Made by a program: the position numbers and the translations under genes
The notes under the pieces: model-generated
What the model was told of the DNA's origin: nothing
What the model saw: only the letters and a program-made list of their open reading frames with translations
The model's database searches: none
Source of the DNA: Streptococcus mitis
GTDB lineage: Bacteria; Bacillota; Bacilli; Lactobacillales; Streptococcaceae
NCBI RefSeq assembly: GCF_009496155.1
Contig: NZ_WIJP01000006.1
Location: 62,001-126,000 of the forward strand
Reading direction: 5' to 3'
Length of the DNA: 64,000 nucleotides
Part shown: positions 47,708 through 55,580 of the stretch, piece by piece
How the letters are laid out: every line of letters begins with the position of its first letter
Position numbering within the stretch: position 1 is the stretch's first letter

Positions 47708-48133
47708 TCATTTGCTATCATTCTTATCATACATTTTAGATAATTTTAGTAACGCTTTATGTTTTGCTCGCTGGATGGTTGCAGGGCTACAATTTAGTTT
47801 GATTTGAACCTCTTTCCAAGACAATCCGTCAATATACAATAATCGCATCACAATGTTTTCCACTGGATCATCGAGCGACTCAATCGCTTGAACGAGTTCG
47901 TCACGTTCGTGGTACATTTGTTTGATTTCTTCATATAGCTGATCTGACTTGTCAATGATCAACACATTCAATTCTTCAGTTTGATTCTTGTTGCTTTTTG
48001 ATTTCGGCATGCTATCGAACTGCTGCCCTCGTAAAATACCTGACTTCAAACTGATGATTTCCTGGTGCTTTGACTTCGCTTTGATATCAATATAAGGCAG
48101 AGCCTTCAATCTTTTTTTGATGTCTATTGCCAA
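47708..48133 (-). CDS. Late-gene regulator, DUF1492/ArpU-like sigma-factor-like HTH
   Basis: 141 aa. C-terminal sigma region 4-like HTH: IDGLSWKEVQIKLNCS with recognition helix ATIQRAKHKALLKL. Starts with TTG at 48133 behind AGGAGG. In phages of this group this gene is the probable activator of the late operon that begins just downstream. Confidence 0.8.
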   Translation of the reverse strand: MAIDIKKRLKALPYIDIKAKSKHQEIISLKSGILRGQQFDSMPKSKSNKNQTEELNVLIIDKSDQLYEEIKQMYHERDELVQAIESLDDPVENIVMRLLYIDGLSWKEVQIKLNCSPATIQRAKHKALLKLSKMYDKNDSK

Positions 48134-48190
48134 ACCTTACCTCCTGATGTATTTTTACGCAATTGATAATATTTTACTCATGATTAGTAA

Positions 48191-48472
48191 TCACGTTGCC
48201 CGCACCGTTAACAGTGACCCAGCCGTGTTTCTCTCTGGCTCATGCTCCATCTCCTCAATCAACCAATCAAGGTTCTTGCGTGCTTTCTTCAGGTCCTCAA
48301 GACCATTCTTTTTCTGAAACCGAAGCATATACTTGATTGCGTTGCCCCAAAAGAAAGCAGACGCTCCAGAAAGGTTCCCAACGAAGTTATGCACAACATC
48401 GATAGCCTCAAGACCGTTTGCGCCTTGGTAGTGGCTTGGTTTATTTACGTTATCAATTATTTCTGGTTTCAT
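48191..48472 (-). CDS. DUF3310 phage protein
   Basis: 93 aa. VNKPSHYQGANGLEAIDV with FFWGNAIKYMLRFQKKNGLEDL broken into two conserved motifs (SHYQ..GLEAIDV and GNAIKYMLRF) is the DUF3310 signature, often called nucleotide kinase or SaV-like. Catalysis unproven. Overlaps the YopX gene by four bases. Confidence 0.85.
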   Translation of the reverse strand: MKPEIIDNVNKPSHYQGANGLEAIDVVHNFVGNLSGASAFFWGNAIKYMLRFQKKNGLEDLKKARKNLDWLIEEMEHEPERNTAGSLLTVRAT

Positions 48473-48870
48473 TCCTTATCCTCCAAAAGTTCAGGGTTTT
48501 CATAGACGTTGCCAACAACTCTATAAGAGTAAGTTTCATCGCTAATAATTTCATGAAAGGGTGCAATATCATCTACACTTATTGCTTCTATCATAAAGAC
48601 AGCTTGCTCATTATCCCAAGTCAATTTTGCATTCCCAAGGACTTCTCCTTCATCTTCAATTTCAAGAACATCCCCATCAAAGATTTCCTTGCCGTTCTTA
48701 TCTTTGAGTCCTGTTGATTGCATGAGATGAAGGTCGTTGTTTACTATCCAGTCACCAGCAACAGAGTCCTCATCAATAATCCAAATATCGCCATTTCCAA
48801 CCATCACCTCGTCTGGTTGATACATACGATTTAATGAGCCGCCATCATACGCTCTAAATTTTGGTGTCAT
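48469..48870 (-). CDS. YopX-family phage protein
   Basis: 133 aa beta-rich protein with the YopX pattern: KFRAYDG at the start, LMQSTGLKDKNGKEIFDGD in the middle, VVGNVYENPELL at the end. Function unknown; common in early/middle regions of Gram-positive phages. Confidence 0.9.
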   Translation of the reverse strand: MTPKFRAYDGGSLNRMYQPDEVMVGNGDIWIIDEDSVAGDWIVNNDLHLMQSTGLKDKNGKEIFDGDVLEIEDEGEVLGNAKLTWDNEQAVFMIEAISVDDIAPFHEIISDETYSYRVVGNVYENPELLEDKE

Positions 48871-48910
48871 TTTTCTTCCTCCTTAATCTTCTTCATTTTT
48901 CTATTTATCC

Positions 48911-49459
48911 TCAAAACTGCCCTTTTTCTCTCAGTTCTGCGTAGTCATTTAAAATTCCTCGCAACTCTTCTGGTTCTACTTGAAACTCTTTGAACCAACT
49001 ACCACTGAGCGATATATGCATATACTTCATATCTACAAAATCCATTGGAAGCAAGAGACAATAAGGGTTGTCAACGCCTGTACTTTGTTCTCTTTCCAAA
49101 AATGCAACTATGAAATCCTGCTTACCTTTGCACCTAATCCTCCAATAATTTGTATTTCCTCCAGAATATAACGAACTATATTTCACATCAATCGTCATAT
49201 TTTTAAAAACAAAATCATAGACAGGGTTATTTTTCTCGAAAAGCGAATTGGCATCAACAGCGTCAGGTACTAGAGTCTGAAACAACTGTTCTGCTTGTCC
49301 GCCTAACTTAGCTCCTTTACTACCAAATTGGATTTTGTCAGTAATCTTCAAGACACCAGCTTTACGTAATTTGATATGTGCAATGTGCATTGGTAAACCA
49401 CTCAAGCGTACAGCTGTTCTAAAATCTCCATGCTCCAGATATAAATCTACAATATCCAT
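48911..49459 (-). CDS. Phage protein with HTH and PD-(D/E)XK nuclease-like core
   Basis: 182 aa. The N-terminal 35 residues form a DNA-binding-like helix pair (TAVRLSGLPMHIAHIKLRKA). Then come GGQAEQLF, PVYDFVF and TIDVKYSSL, a possible E / D / D-x-K active site, then DFIVAFLE. Looks like a small endonuclease; no named family recalled. Confidence 0.55.
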   Translation of the reverse strand: MDIVDLYLEHGDFRTAVRLSGLPMHIAHIKLRKAGVLKITDKIQFGSKGAKLGGQAEQLFQTLVPDAVDANSLFEKNNPVYDFVFKNMTIDVKYSSLYSGGNTNYWRIRCKGKQDFIVAFLEREQSTGVDNPYCLLLPMDFVDMKYMHISLSGSWFKEFQVEPEELRGILNDYAELREKGQF

Positions 49460-49470
49460 TACAACTCCTT

Positions 49471-49566
49471 TTAAATATTTTCAACATGTCCAGTTTCTAG
49501 CGCTTTTTGTGAAAATTCTTCAAACTGCTTAATACAATCATCGTATTTTTTGTTACAAAGTGTCAC
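49471..49566 (-). CDS. 31-residue coupled phage peptide
   Basis: GTG start overlapping the stop of the DUF1372 gene (GTGA), with GAGGTGATG as site. MTLCNKKYDDCIKQFEEFSQ is the first part, helical and charged. Its stop is followed after a few bases by the AAAAGGAG site of the next gene. Small, but its placement in the operon is tight. Confidence 0.5.
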   Translation of the reverse strand: MTLCNKKYDDCIKQFEEFSQKALETGHVENI

Positions 49567-49823
49567 AGCATCACCTCATCCCCAACTTTGACTTTCTCAT
49601 ACACGTCCTTCGTAACCACGAACACCCCGTAGTCACGAATGGTCACTGTATACAACTTCCCATGTCGTCCTTTCTCAAGGACTCTACCGAATATCTCAGC
49701 GCCTGCGTTATCTGCCTTGTAGATAACCATAGGACGCTTCTCTTCCAAATCTCGAATCCTGTCCATTTGCCAGATGTTTAGTCCAGCAGATACAAGAATC
49801 CAGATTGCGATAAAACGTTTCAT
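49563..49823 (-). CDS. DUF1372-family phage protein
   Basis: 86 aa with an N-terminal membrane or signal-like segment (RFIAIWILVSAGLNIW) and a beta-rich C-domain (LYTVTIRDYGVFVVTKDVY). The pattern agrees with DUF1372. Possibly membrane-anchored. Coupled to both neighbours. Confidence 0.75.
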   Translation of the reverse strand: MKRFIAIWILVSAGLNIWQMDRIRDLEEKRPMVIYKADNAGAEIFGRVLEKGRHGKLYTVTIRDYGVFVVTKDVYEKVKVGDEVML

Positions 49824-50413
49824 TCTGTAATCTCCTCAACAGTGAATTTAATTCGATGACTTCCAATGTTGAAGAAATTATCAACACCTATTTTCTTTTC
49901 ACTTGATACAATTTTCATTGCAGATTCCATCACTTTTTTACCAAATAAAAATTGATTTTCATAAAAGCGTTTTTGAACTTCGTCTAATTTTTGGTAAGGC
50001 GATACATAATTTTGTTCAACCGTCATTTCTTCTTCAAATCTCCTATTTTCATCATCAGGAGAAAGGGAATGATTGTAGATTTCTGGGAAGTTAAGCTCTT
50101 TTAACTTTTCTAACCCTCTCATCATCTCTGAATAAGCATTTCTTTCTTTTGCGTGTTTCTTATAATTCGTAACGCCTGGTTGTTGCTTAGCTAAAAATTT
50201 AATCTCTGCATTGGAAAGTTTGTACTTGATACACATCTGGGCATCTATCCAAAAAACATCTGCGTCTCCTCTATGCCAATTAAAATCATTTCTTTCTAAA
50301 TCTAATAGCAAATCAACGACTTCTTGGCCACGTTGGCTTTCTAGCAAATCATTGTCAACAGGCTTAGTTACCATAACCTCGGCAATCCAGTCTAGCCAAA
50401 CACTGTCTTCCAT
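49820..50413 (-). CDS. Hypothetical phage protein, early region
   Basis: 197 aa, acidic and mainly helical, no recognised motif. The ATG at 50413 is seven bases from GGAGG; the GTG three bases upstream is less likely. Four-base overlaps on both sides place it in one long early operon. Confidence 0.65.
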   Translation of the reverse strand: MEDSVWLDWIAEVMVTKPVDNDLLESQRGQEVVDLLLDLERNDFNWHRGDADVFWIDAQMCIKYKLSNAEIKFLAKQQPGVTNYKKHAKERNAYSEMMRGLEKLKELNFPEIYNHSLSPDDENRRFEEEMTVEQNYVSPYQKLDEVQKRFYENQFLFGKKVMESAMKIVSSEKKIGVDNFFNIGSHRIKFTVEEITE

Positions 50414-50931
50414 CACTCCACCTCCTTAATCTCAATCCCTGGGCAATCAAACACCCAGCCGAACCCAACTTCTTCAAGCTCTTTTCGGGTGTGATTTGTG
50501 CGATGATTCTTAGAATTACCACTTATACCAAAGTACCAAGTAGCAAGTTTTTTGTTATTGGCTAGACATCCATTGATACGATTCATACCTTTCACCTTCA
50601 CCAAGTACCGCTTCTCTTTCTCGACCTCGTAGCCGTCCAGCCATGCACGAGCGAAGAGGTCTTGGTTGCTCGCCTTTTTAATCCATAATATAAAATCGAA
50701 ACTTTGGTTGTGTTCTTTCATAAAGTTTGGAGTCATAGCAGTATATAGACTAGTTGTTAAATGTTCTTTACAAACCTCAATCCAATCCGCCACAACCTGC
50801 GGAACTTTGACTGGTTGCGGTTCGTCTAATTGTTCTAAATCTTGTAAAAAGATTTGGCGCGCTAGCTCTACCCTTTCATCCCATACACCCTCAAGTTTTT
50901 CATACTTCTCAATCAATCGCTGTACTTTCAT
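50413..50931 (-). CDS. DUF1642-family phage protein
   Basis: 172 aa. The pattern VPQVVADWIEVCKEH, FARAWLDGYEVEKEKRYLVK and GFGWVFDCPGIEIKEVE belongs to DUF1642, seen in streptococcal and lactococcal phages. Function unknown. Confidence 0.85.
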   Translation of the reverse strand: MKVQRLIEKYEKLEGVWDERVELARQIFLQDLEQLDEPQPVKVPQVVADWIEVCKEHLTTSLYTAMTPNFMKEHNQSFDFILWIKKASNQDLFARAWLDGYEVEKEKRYLVKVKGMNRINGCLANNKKLATWYFGISGNSKNHRTNHTRKELEEVGFGWVFDCPGIEIKEVE

Positions 50932-51112
50932 CTTCCGACTCCTTCACTTTCTTTCTTAATTCTTTATTCTTTTTCTTCAACAAATCACGCTCCAGCGCTC
51001 TAATCCGTCTCTTGCGTGAATCGCACGGCTTAGAATACTCGATTATCTTTTCTTCGTTTTGCTCGATTGTACGTTTCAGTCCTTTAATGACTGACTGTTT
51101 GCTGTATTCCAT
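50909..51112 (-). CDS. Small coiled-coil phage protein
   Basis: 67 aa, highly charged, coiled coil (GLKRTIEQNEEKIIEYSK, RALERDLLKKKNKELRKKV). Overlaps DUF1642 gene by 23 bases. AGGA site before the ATG. Unknown role. Confidence 0.6.
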   Translation of the reverse strand: MEYSKQSVIKGLKRTIEQNEEKIIEYSKPCDSRKRRIRALERDLLKKKNKELRKKVKESEDESTAID

Positions 51113-51226
51113 GTTTTATCCTGTTTATAAAAATCCAGCTCTTGCCCCTCATGGCTCAAAGACACAAGAGCTAGCAAATTCTTTATACGTCATTCGTCCA
51201 AGTCTGACGCATATTCTAGCTCGCTT

Positions 51227-51454
51227 TTAACGTGGTTCGCGGCACGTTGATTTTGTTGCTAAGTAATAGCAATCTACCGCACCATAATCAAACCTCACAT
51301 CGTCTTTTCCGATATATTTTTTGAATTTTGGTCTGGTGATACCAGAGAAAGCCCACTGATGGTCTTCCATCTGCTCAATGAGATCATCGACATTGTCAAA
51401 CCTCCCAAGGTAAAACTTGCAGTGCCCATTGTAGACGAAGTAGAGATTTAACAT
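51227..51454 (-). CDS. Small phage protein, early region
   Basis: 75 aa from ATG 51454 (MLNLYFVYNGHCKFYLGRF). TGATG overlap with the preceding gene's stop fixes the start; the longer reading frame covers that gene. No family recognised. Confidence 0.65.
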   Translation of the reverse strand: MLNLYFVYNGHCKFYLGRFDNVDDLIEQMEDHQWAFSGITRPKFKKYIGKDDVRFDYGAVDCYYLATKSTCREPR

Positions 51455-51648
51455 CACTCCACCTCGACAGGGTAGAAGTTCCCAAAGGAACCCCTCAATG
51501 CCTTGCCGACCTGTACGGCGGCCGACCGAGAAATAAACCGCATGGCTTTCTTCTCTTCTGAACATGAAATGTCCAAGCCAGTCACTCCGATAACTGCGGA
51601 CATCAGAAACGGCTTATCCTCTCTTGTCCCATGCTTTAAAATAAACAT
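51454..51648 (-). CDS. Small phage protein, early region
   Basis: 64 aa, MFILKHGTREDKPFL to NFYPVEVE. Follows the DnaC-like gene by 14 bases and couples to the next gene by TGATG. Unknown; possibly a beta-rich DNA-metabolism accessory. Confidence 0.6.
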   Translation of the reverse strand: MFILKHGTREDKPFLMSAVIGVTGLDISCSEEKKAMRFISRSAAVQVGKALRGSFGNFYPVEVE

Positions 51649-51662
51649 CAGCCACCTCCATT

Positions 51663-52433
51663 CTAGAAATATTGCTTCCGCTTGTTTGTCAAATCATTGA
51701 AAACCATCAAATGGTCTTTATCCACACCCTTCATCAGTCTGGACATGAAGGGTCTCCCATATCTTTTCTGAATATCCGCAGAAATCAAATTCGTGGTAAT
51801 GATTGTATTTGAACGCTTATTAAGGATATTGTAGAGAATAGTAAACGACCATTCGCTATCCTTCTCCATGCCCAAATCATCCAAAACCAAGAACTTAGCA
51901 CTAGCAATCTTATTGACCAGAAACTCTTCCTGACTAAAATCAGCTTTAATTTTCATCAGCAAGTCCGTCACGTTGATAAAAATAGCAATCTCTTTCGTGT
52001 ACTCAGATAAAGCTTTTACCATCGCAAAGGCCAAATGGCTCTTACCTGTCCCAGCTTCTCCTTGTAGCACGATGTTGTTCCTAGCACCCTCAGACCACTC
52101 ACGACAAATCCTCTTTGCAAAAGCTAGCTTTTCTGCTTCTTTTTCAGTGGGTATCTCAAAGTTGTCCAAGGTCGCATTTTTCAAAACCTCATCATAAAGA
52201 GAAAACTTCTCAAGATAGTATTTCCTCTTTCGCTCATTCTCAGCGTCGGCCAGTTCATTCACTCTTGCTTGATTTTCCTCATGGATCCGCTCAGATTCAC
52301 ACATGCGACATACAACACTGTCAGTACGCAATATCTTTATCAAAGGGATGTTATGCTTTTCGCAAAACTCATCTTGTTGTTCAGTATTCCTGTGATAAGA
52401 TAAGGCAATTTCCTCAAACACATTGTCTACCAT
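51663..52433 (-). CDS. DnaC/IstB-like helicase-loading ATPase
   Basis: 256 aa. An N-terminal zinc-ribbon-like CRMC with upstream Cys/His is followed by AAA+ Walker A GEAGTGKSH and Walker B FLVLDDLGME, sensor ITTNL, arginine finger region GRPFMSRLM. Loads the host replicative helicase at the phage origin with the replisome organiser. ATG 52433 has GGAGG at nine bases. Confidence 0.93.
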   Translation of the reverse strand: MVDNVFEEIALSYHRNTEQQDEFCEKHNIPLIKILRTDSVVCRMCESERIHEENQARVNELADAENERKRKYYLEKFSLYDEVLKNATLDNFEIPTEKEAEKLAFAKRICREWSEGARNNIVLQGEAGTGKSHLAFAMVKALSEYTKEIAIFINVTDLLMKIKADFSQEEFLVNKIASAKFLVLDDLGMEKDSEWSFTILYNILNKRSNTIITTNLISADIQKRYGRPFMSRLMKGVDKDHLMVFNDLTNKRKQYF

Positions 52434-52447
52434 ACTAGCCGACCTCC

Positions 52448-52585
52448 TCATTCATGCCAGCTGGCCATTTCAGACAAGCAGGCAATCACTTGATGAATTG
52501 GCTGGCTTGCTAAAAGAGTTTTCTTCTCGTAGCTTAATGGATAGTAGTCTATCTCGAATTGCTCAATTAGTTCTAGTACCCCCAT
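52448..52585 (-). CDS. 45-residue protein between replisome organiser and DnaC genes
   Basis: MGVLELIEQFEIDYYPLSYE at the N-terminus, ending MASWHE. Overlaps the end of the replisome gene by 13 bases and ends 15 bases before the DnaC start. Site AAGGA. Homologous short ORFs are typical here; possibly a replication accessory. Confidence 0.65.
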   Translation of the reverse strand: MGVLELIEQFEIDYYPLSYEKKTLLASQPIHQVIACLSEMASWHE

Positions 52586-53379
52586 TCGTCCTTAGCCTCC
52601 TGTTCTTCTTTCTTATCCTTGTTCTTCTTTTCCGATTGACGAACCTGTTCAACAGTGGTAACATTGTTCATCTGCCAATTTCTTAAAATCCCACCAATAT
52701 ATTTGATGTTCGGCTTTCCTGAGTTAATAGCAGTCTTCAGTGCTTCTTTCACCAAATCCACATCATTCTCATTTAGTAGATGGTTGATTTCTTCAATTTC
52801 AAATCCAGATAAGAGCCTACGAAATTCAGATTGAAAAAGTTCTAAAATATTTTCTTCACTACCACTACTAGTAGTAGTTATTCTTTTCTTATTCTTATCT
52901 TTATCTAATCTATTCTTATTCTTATCTTTATCTTCTTCTAGTGCGTTACCATGCGTTACTGTAACGTTACCTGTAACGTTACCAAGAGCAAGATTTTTCT
53001 GTTTTTTACGGTATTTGGCTACACGGTTGCGTGTCTGTTCCTTGATTTTCTCCATTCCGTCAACGTTTTGATGTTTTTCCCAATTTGGCAAGCTAATGAT
53101 ACCATCAATAATCTCAACCATCCCAAACTGTTCAAAAACTCCAATAGCCATTCTTACTGTATTCAATGGTCTACGAAAAATAGTAGCTAACATTTCATCT
53201 GTATAGTGAACCTTATCAGTCATCATCAGCAAACCATTACTGTTATGTTTTCCAGCAAGTGTCAAAATCTTGAACCATATCACTAAGACGGCATCAGGAT
53301 CAGGCAAGGCGTCAATCAGACAAATCTTTTCATCGTCAAAAATATCGGTTGTGATTTTAATCCACTTGATTTCAGACAT
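52573..53379 (-). CDS. Phage replisome organiser (DnaD-like) containing the origin
   Basis: 268 aa. N-terminal winged-helix (IKWIKITTDIFDDEKICLID, VHYTDEMLATIFRRP) binds origin DNA; a low-complexity linker with DKDKNKN repeats follows; the C-terminal DnaD/DnaB_2 domain ends PNIKYIGGILRNW. The linker DNA holds the iterons listed separately. ATG 53379 chosen for MSEIKWIK; the site is only a G run. Works with the DnaC-like loader. Confidence 0.92.
   Translation of the reverse strand: MSEIKWIKITTDIFDDEKICLIDALPDPDAVLVIWFKILTLAGKHNSNGLLMMTDKVHYTDEMLATIFRRPLNTVRMAIGVFEQFGMVEIIDGIISLPNWEKHQNVDGMEKIKEQTRNRVAKYRKKQKNLALGNVTGNVTVTHGNALEEDKDKNKNRLDKDKNKKRITTTSSGSEENILELFQSEFRRLLSGFEIEEINHLLNENDVDLVKEALKTAINSGKPNIKYIGGILRNWQMNNVTTVEQVRQSEKKNKDKKEEQEAKDEWGY
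52886..52933. repeat. Pyrimidine-rich 21-bp direct repeat in replisome gene
   Basis: Two identical 21-bp copies at 52886-52906 and 52913-52933, period 27 bp (nine codons). AT-rich, suited to strand opening. Confidence 0.85.
52944..52982. other. Probable phage replication origin: CGTTAC iterons
   Basis: CGTTAC at 52944, 52954, 52965 and 52977, spaced 10, 11 and 12 bases (one helix turn). The last two lie in GTAACGTTAC palindromes. Beside the AT-rich direct repeats, inside the gene of the presumed initiator, as in other streptococcal and lactococcal phages. Confidence 0.7.
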
Positions 53380-53668
53380 ACCGAGCCCCCCACTTCCTAC
53401 GGTTGGCACGGTACTTCATCCGCATATCCTCATAGATGTGCCTACCTTCTAACTCTAGTTTTTCAAGCTTGAGCAGACGATTTTTAGAGACCACATCACG
53501 ATAGTTCTTAGCTAGTTTTTCATAGTCATTTAGGTATTTTTTGATAAGTGAAATTTTCTTGTTTTCCTCCTCTGCAAGGAGCTTGAAGTCCAATCTTTCT
53601 TGGTTGGATGCGATGGTATGGTTGTTTAGTTGGATTTCACAATCCAGCCATTCAATCAATTCTTCCAT
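53372..53668 (-). CDS. Hypothetical phage protein, early region
   Basis: 98 aa, charged and helical (EWLDCEIQLNNHTIA, KKISLIKKYLNDYEKLAKN). Ends eight bases into the next gene. No family recalled; likely a small DNA-interacting or assembly helper. Confidence 0.6.
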   Translation of the reverse strand: MEELIEWLDCEIQLNNHTIASNQERLDFKLLAEEENKKISLIKKYLNDYEKLAKNYRDVVSKNRLLKLEKLELEGRHIYEDMRMKYRANRRKWGARYV

Positions 53669-53683
53669 TTCCTGACCTCCTCA

Positions 53684-54004
53684 TTACAAAAATCTGATTG
53701 TAGACTGTTTCGGCTCTGGCAAGGCTAGAGGCTCAGGGCGCAATCCTACAGGCGGTTCGTTGTCATAGGTGAATCCTTTGAAGTCTCTACGGATATTCTT
53801 GCGAATTTCTTGCCATTTGTCCTCTCTACCACGTTCGTATGCACGATTACGCACTTGGATAATCATAGACGCAAATTCTTGCTCTTCTCGTCTTTCTTCT
53901 TCCTTGCGTTTTTCCTGCAATTTGATATGACGGCAAAGCCCTGCAAATCCAAGTAGCAAGGCTCCAACACCCATTAACTGGTCTAAAATCGGTGGTTCAA
54001 ACAT
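53684..54004 (-). CDS. Phage membrane-anchored hypothetical protein
   Basis: 106 aa: an N-terminal hydrophobic helix (LMGVGALLLGFAGLC), then a long charged helix rich in E/R (EKRKEEERREEQEF) and a proline-rich tail. Probably anchored in the membrane. Function unknown. Confidence 0.6.
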   Translation of the reverse strand: MFEPPILDQLMGVGALLLGFAGLCRHIKLQEKRKEEERREEQEFASMIIQVRNRAYERGREDKWQEIRKNIRRDFKGFTYDNEPPVGLRPEPLALPEPKQSTIRFL

Positions 54005-54014
54005 TTTTATCTCC

Positions 54015-54305
54015 TTATGCTCTTAATTTTCGTACTTCTTTCTCTAATTCCAAAATCTCATAAACATCATTGATATCGTACATAATATATTTCCCTTGCT
54101 TACGAAATCTCAATCCTTTACGTTCTAACTTCTTAATATAGCCATGAGTGAAGCCAAACTTCTCCATCAAAGCCTGTTGATTGATTGGCATGCGATCATT
54201 CTCTAACTGCTCCTTGACTTGCTTTTCAGCAAAGGCCAATAATTGATTCGTGAACAATTCAGCACTTTCGCCATCCAATCGTAATTGTAACGTGATACCT
54301 TCCAT
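54015..54305 (-). CDS. DUF771-type DNA-binding phage protein
   Basis: 96 aa. HTH-like NQQALMEKFGFTHGYIKKLE with a winged end (LRFRKQGKYIMYDINDVYEIL) as in excisionase-like and DUF771 proteins. The 12-mer CTATGCGGGCAA lies just upstream of its start. Could act as excisionase or early regulator. Confidence 0.75.
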   Translation of the reverse strand: MEGITLQLRLDGESAELFTNQLLAFAEKQVKEQLENDRMPINQQALMEKFGFTHGYIKKLERKGLRFRKQGKYIMYDINDVYEILELEKEVRKLRA

Positions 54306-54322
54306 TTTCTACATCCTCTCAA

Positions 54323-54334
54323 CTATGCGGGCAA
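54323..54334 (+). repeat. Dispersed 12-mer, copy 2
   Basis: CTATGCGGGCAA, 12 bases upstream of an extended -10 (54347-54352) and 18 bases upstream of the DUF771 start on the other strand. Confidence 0.6.
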
Positions 54335-54346
54335 GCATTTTTGTGA

Positions 54347-54352
54347 TATAAT
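54347..54352 (+). promoter_or_regulatory. Plus-strand extended -10 of a short antisense transcript
   Basis: TGA-TATAAT with TATAAT at 54347-54352; no clear -35. Would give a 40-nt RNA ending at the terminator 54373-54399, antisense to the 3' end of the 52-residue gene. Confidence 0.4.
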
Positions 54353-54372
54353 GGTTTTAATTATTTAAGTAT

Positions 54373-54399
54373 GCGCCTGATTGCCGTCAGGTGCTTTTT
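54373..54399 (+). terminator. Plus-strand terminator
   Basis: GCGCCTGA / TCAGGTGC with a 6-base loop, then TTTTT. Overlaps the stop codon of the minus-strand gene at 54387. Confidence 0.7.
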
Positions 54400-54545
54400 G
54401 TTTGAAAAGTTTTACTTTCCATTGCCCTGAGTTCTATCTCATGGCTGACTTGTTTCAATAGCTTCTCACACGCTATCTTAGCTTCTCTGTACGTTGTGTT
54501 CTCGCTGATGAAGTAATCAGCAAGTTCAATGATTTTATCTTCCAT
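54387..54545 (-). CDS. 52-residue phage protein
   Basis: MEDKIIELADYFISENTTYR at the start, ending KTFQTKST. Helical. Ribosome site AGGGG six bases before the ATG, following the antirepressor gene by nine bases. No family recognised. Confidence 0.65.
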   Translation of the reverse strand: MEDKIIELADYFISENTTYREAKIACEKLLKQVSHEIELRAMESKTFQTKST

Positions 54546-54553
54546 GCCTACCC

Positions 54554-55264
54554 CTACGCTTGACTAAATGCGTTCAGTTCCATAATCTTCATTTTAGTAT
54601 TAGTGCTTGGCTCCCACGTCATCCAGTAAGCAAGAGCGGCATCCGCATGCTTCTTGGGTAGCAAGTCATAGCGACTAATGTTGAAGTGGTCTTTAAAATC
54701 AATCTCAGCTTGTCTAAAGACTGACTGAGCGAAATTCTTATCCGCATAAGCTGGGCTATCAATACCACCTAAACAAGCCACAACCCTAGCCTTACGCTTC
54801 TTCAGGAGCGATTTAGCATAGCTTGGATGAATCGGTTGCTCGCTCTTGAGGTAGTCGATATCTTCTAGCATGGTCGCCTGTTGCTCACGCAATTTCTTCT
54901 GTCCAGTAAAGAGAGCAATAAAGGCATCCTCGTCCAAGTCCTCACGGATAAATCCGCCCTGCTTGCGAATAGCTGGCAAGACTTCTGAGGTCACCCAACG
55001 TTTAAACTCTTTCGCTTGAGGTAATTTACTGGATAAGATAAGAGAGTAGAGCCCAGATTCGTTGATGATTAACATATCCTGTGTTCCACCACTAGTAGGG
55101 ATGCCCTGTTTTAGGGCGTCCTCTTCATCAACGTGAAGAGCAATCGCATTTCTAGCCTTGCTATATCCTAGGATGTCTGCAACATCTTTCCCAACGAACC
55201 AAGGCTCGTCATCAATTGTTAAAGTACGGACTTCCTGCCAGTGAAAATTAAAAATTTCGTTCAT
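54554..55264 (-). CDS. BRO-family phage antirepressor
   Basis: 236 aa. N-terminal BRO-N domain (VRTLTIDDEPWFVGKDVAD, ILGYSKARNAI, SGLYSLILSSKLPQAKEFKRW). The C-terminal part has LLKKRKARVVACLGG-type ORF6C-like KilA region. Antirepressors relieve CI-type repression at induction. First large gene of the early operon. Confidence 0.92.
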   Translation of the reverse strand: MNEIFNFHWQEVRTLTIDDEPWFVGKDVADILGYSKARNAIALHVDEEDALKQGIPTSGGTQDMLIINESGLYSLILSSKLPQAKEFKRWVTSEVLPAIRKQGGFIREDLDEDAFIALFTGQKKLREQQATMLEDIDYLKSEQPIHPSYAKSLLKKRKARVVACLGGIDSPAYADKNFAQSVFRQAEIDFKDHFNISRYDLLPKKHADAALAYWMTWEPSTNTKMKIMELNAFSQA

Positions 55265-55281
55265 AAAGTTCCTTTCTAAAT

Positions 55282-55509
55282 CTAGTTATGATTAGGTGTT
55301 TTTTGTTGCATAGCACGTTTTCTGATAGCTTTCCTCAAACAATCAGCCAACTGTCCTATGTCAGCAATATTGCTTCCATTGATGCAACCAACAGCACCCA
55401 AAGCTTCATAATAGGTTTCTGTATGTGCCAAAACATCGTCAACCATATTTTCAAAATGTTTCTCAACGATTTCTTTGATAAAATCACTATCTTGTCTTGG
55501 ATTGTCCAT
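55282..55509 (-). CDS. Small phage protein, possibly paired with 55835 gene
   Basis: 75 aa; ends LRKAIRKRAMQQK, similar in composition to the end of the 65-aa protein at 55835 (IRKRALNSL) and with the same layout (helical segment, short loop, RKRA tail). Function unknown. Confidence 0.6.
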   Translation of the reverse strand: MDNPRQDSDFIKEIVEKHFENMVDDVLAHTETYYEALGAVGCINGSNIADIGQLADCLRKAIRKRAMQQKTPNHN

Positions 55510-55552
55510 TTTTTACTCCTTTTCTAAAAATATACTCAACTACTATTTCTGT

Positions 55553-55558
55553 TATAAT
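55553..55558 (+). promoter_or_regulatory. Extended -10 upstream of the start-less gene
   Basis: TGT-TATAAT, TATAAT at 55553-55558; start near 55565, leader with AGGAGG. No convincing -35. Confidence 0.5.
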
Positions 55559-55580
55559 AAAGCAGAAAGGAGGTGAGAAT

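Noticed and set aside
51113..51226. Short overlapping frames (8-15 codons) in the gap between two early phage genes
   Set aside because: No ribosome site, no consistent start; treated as a non-coding gap of 114 bases.
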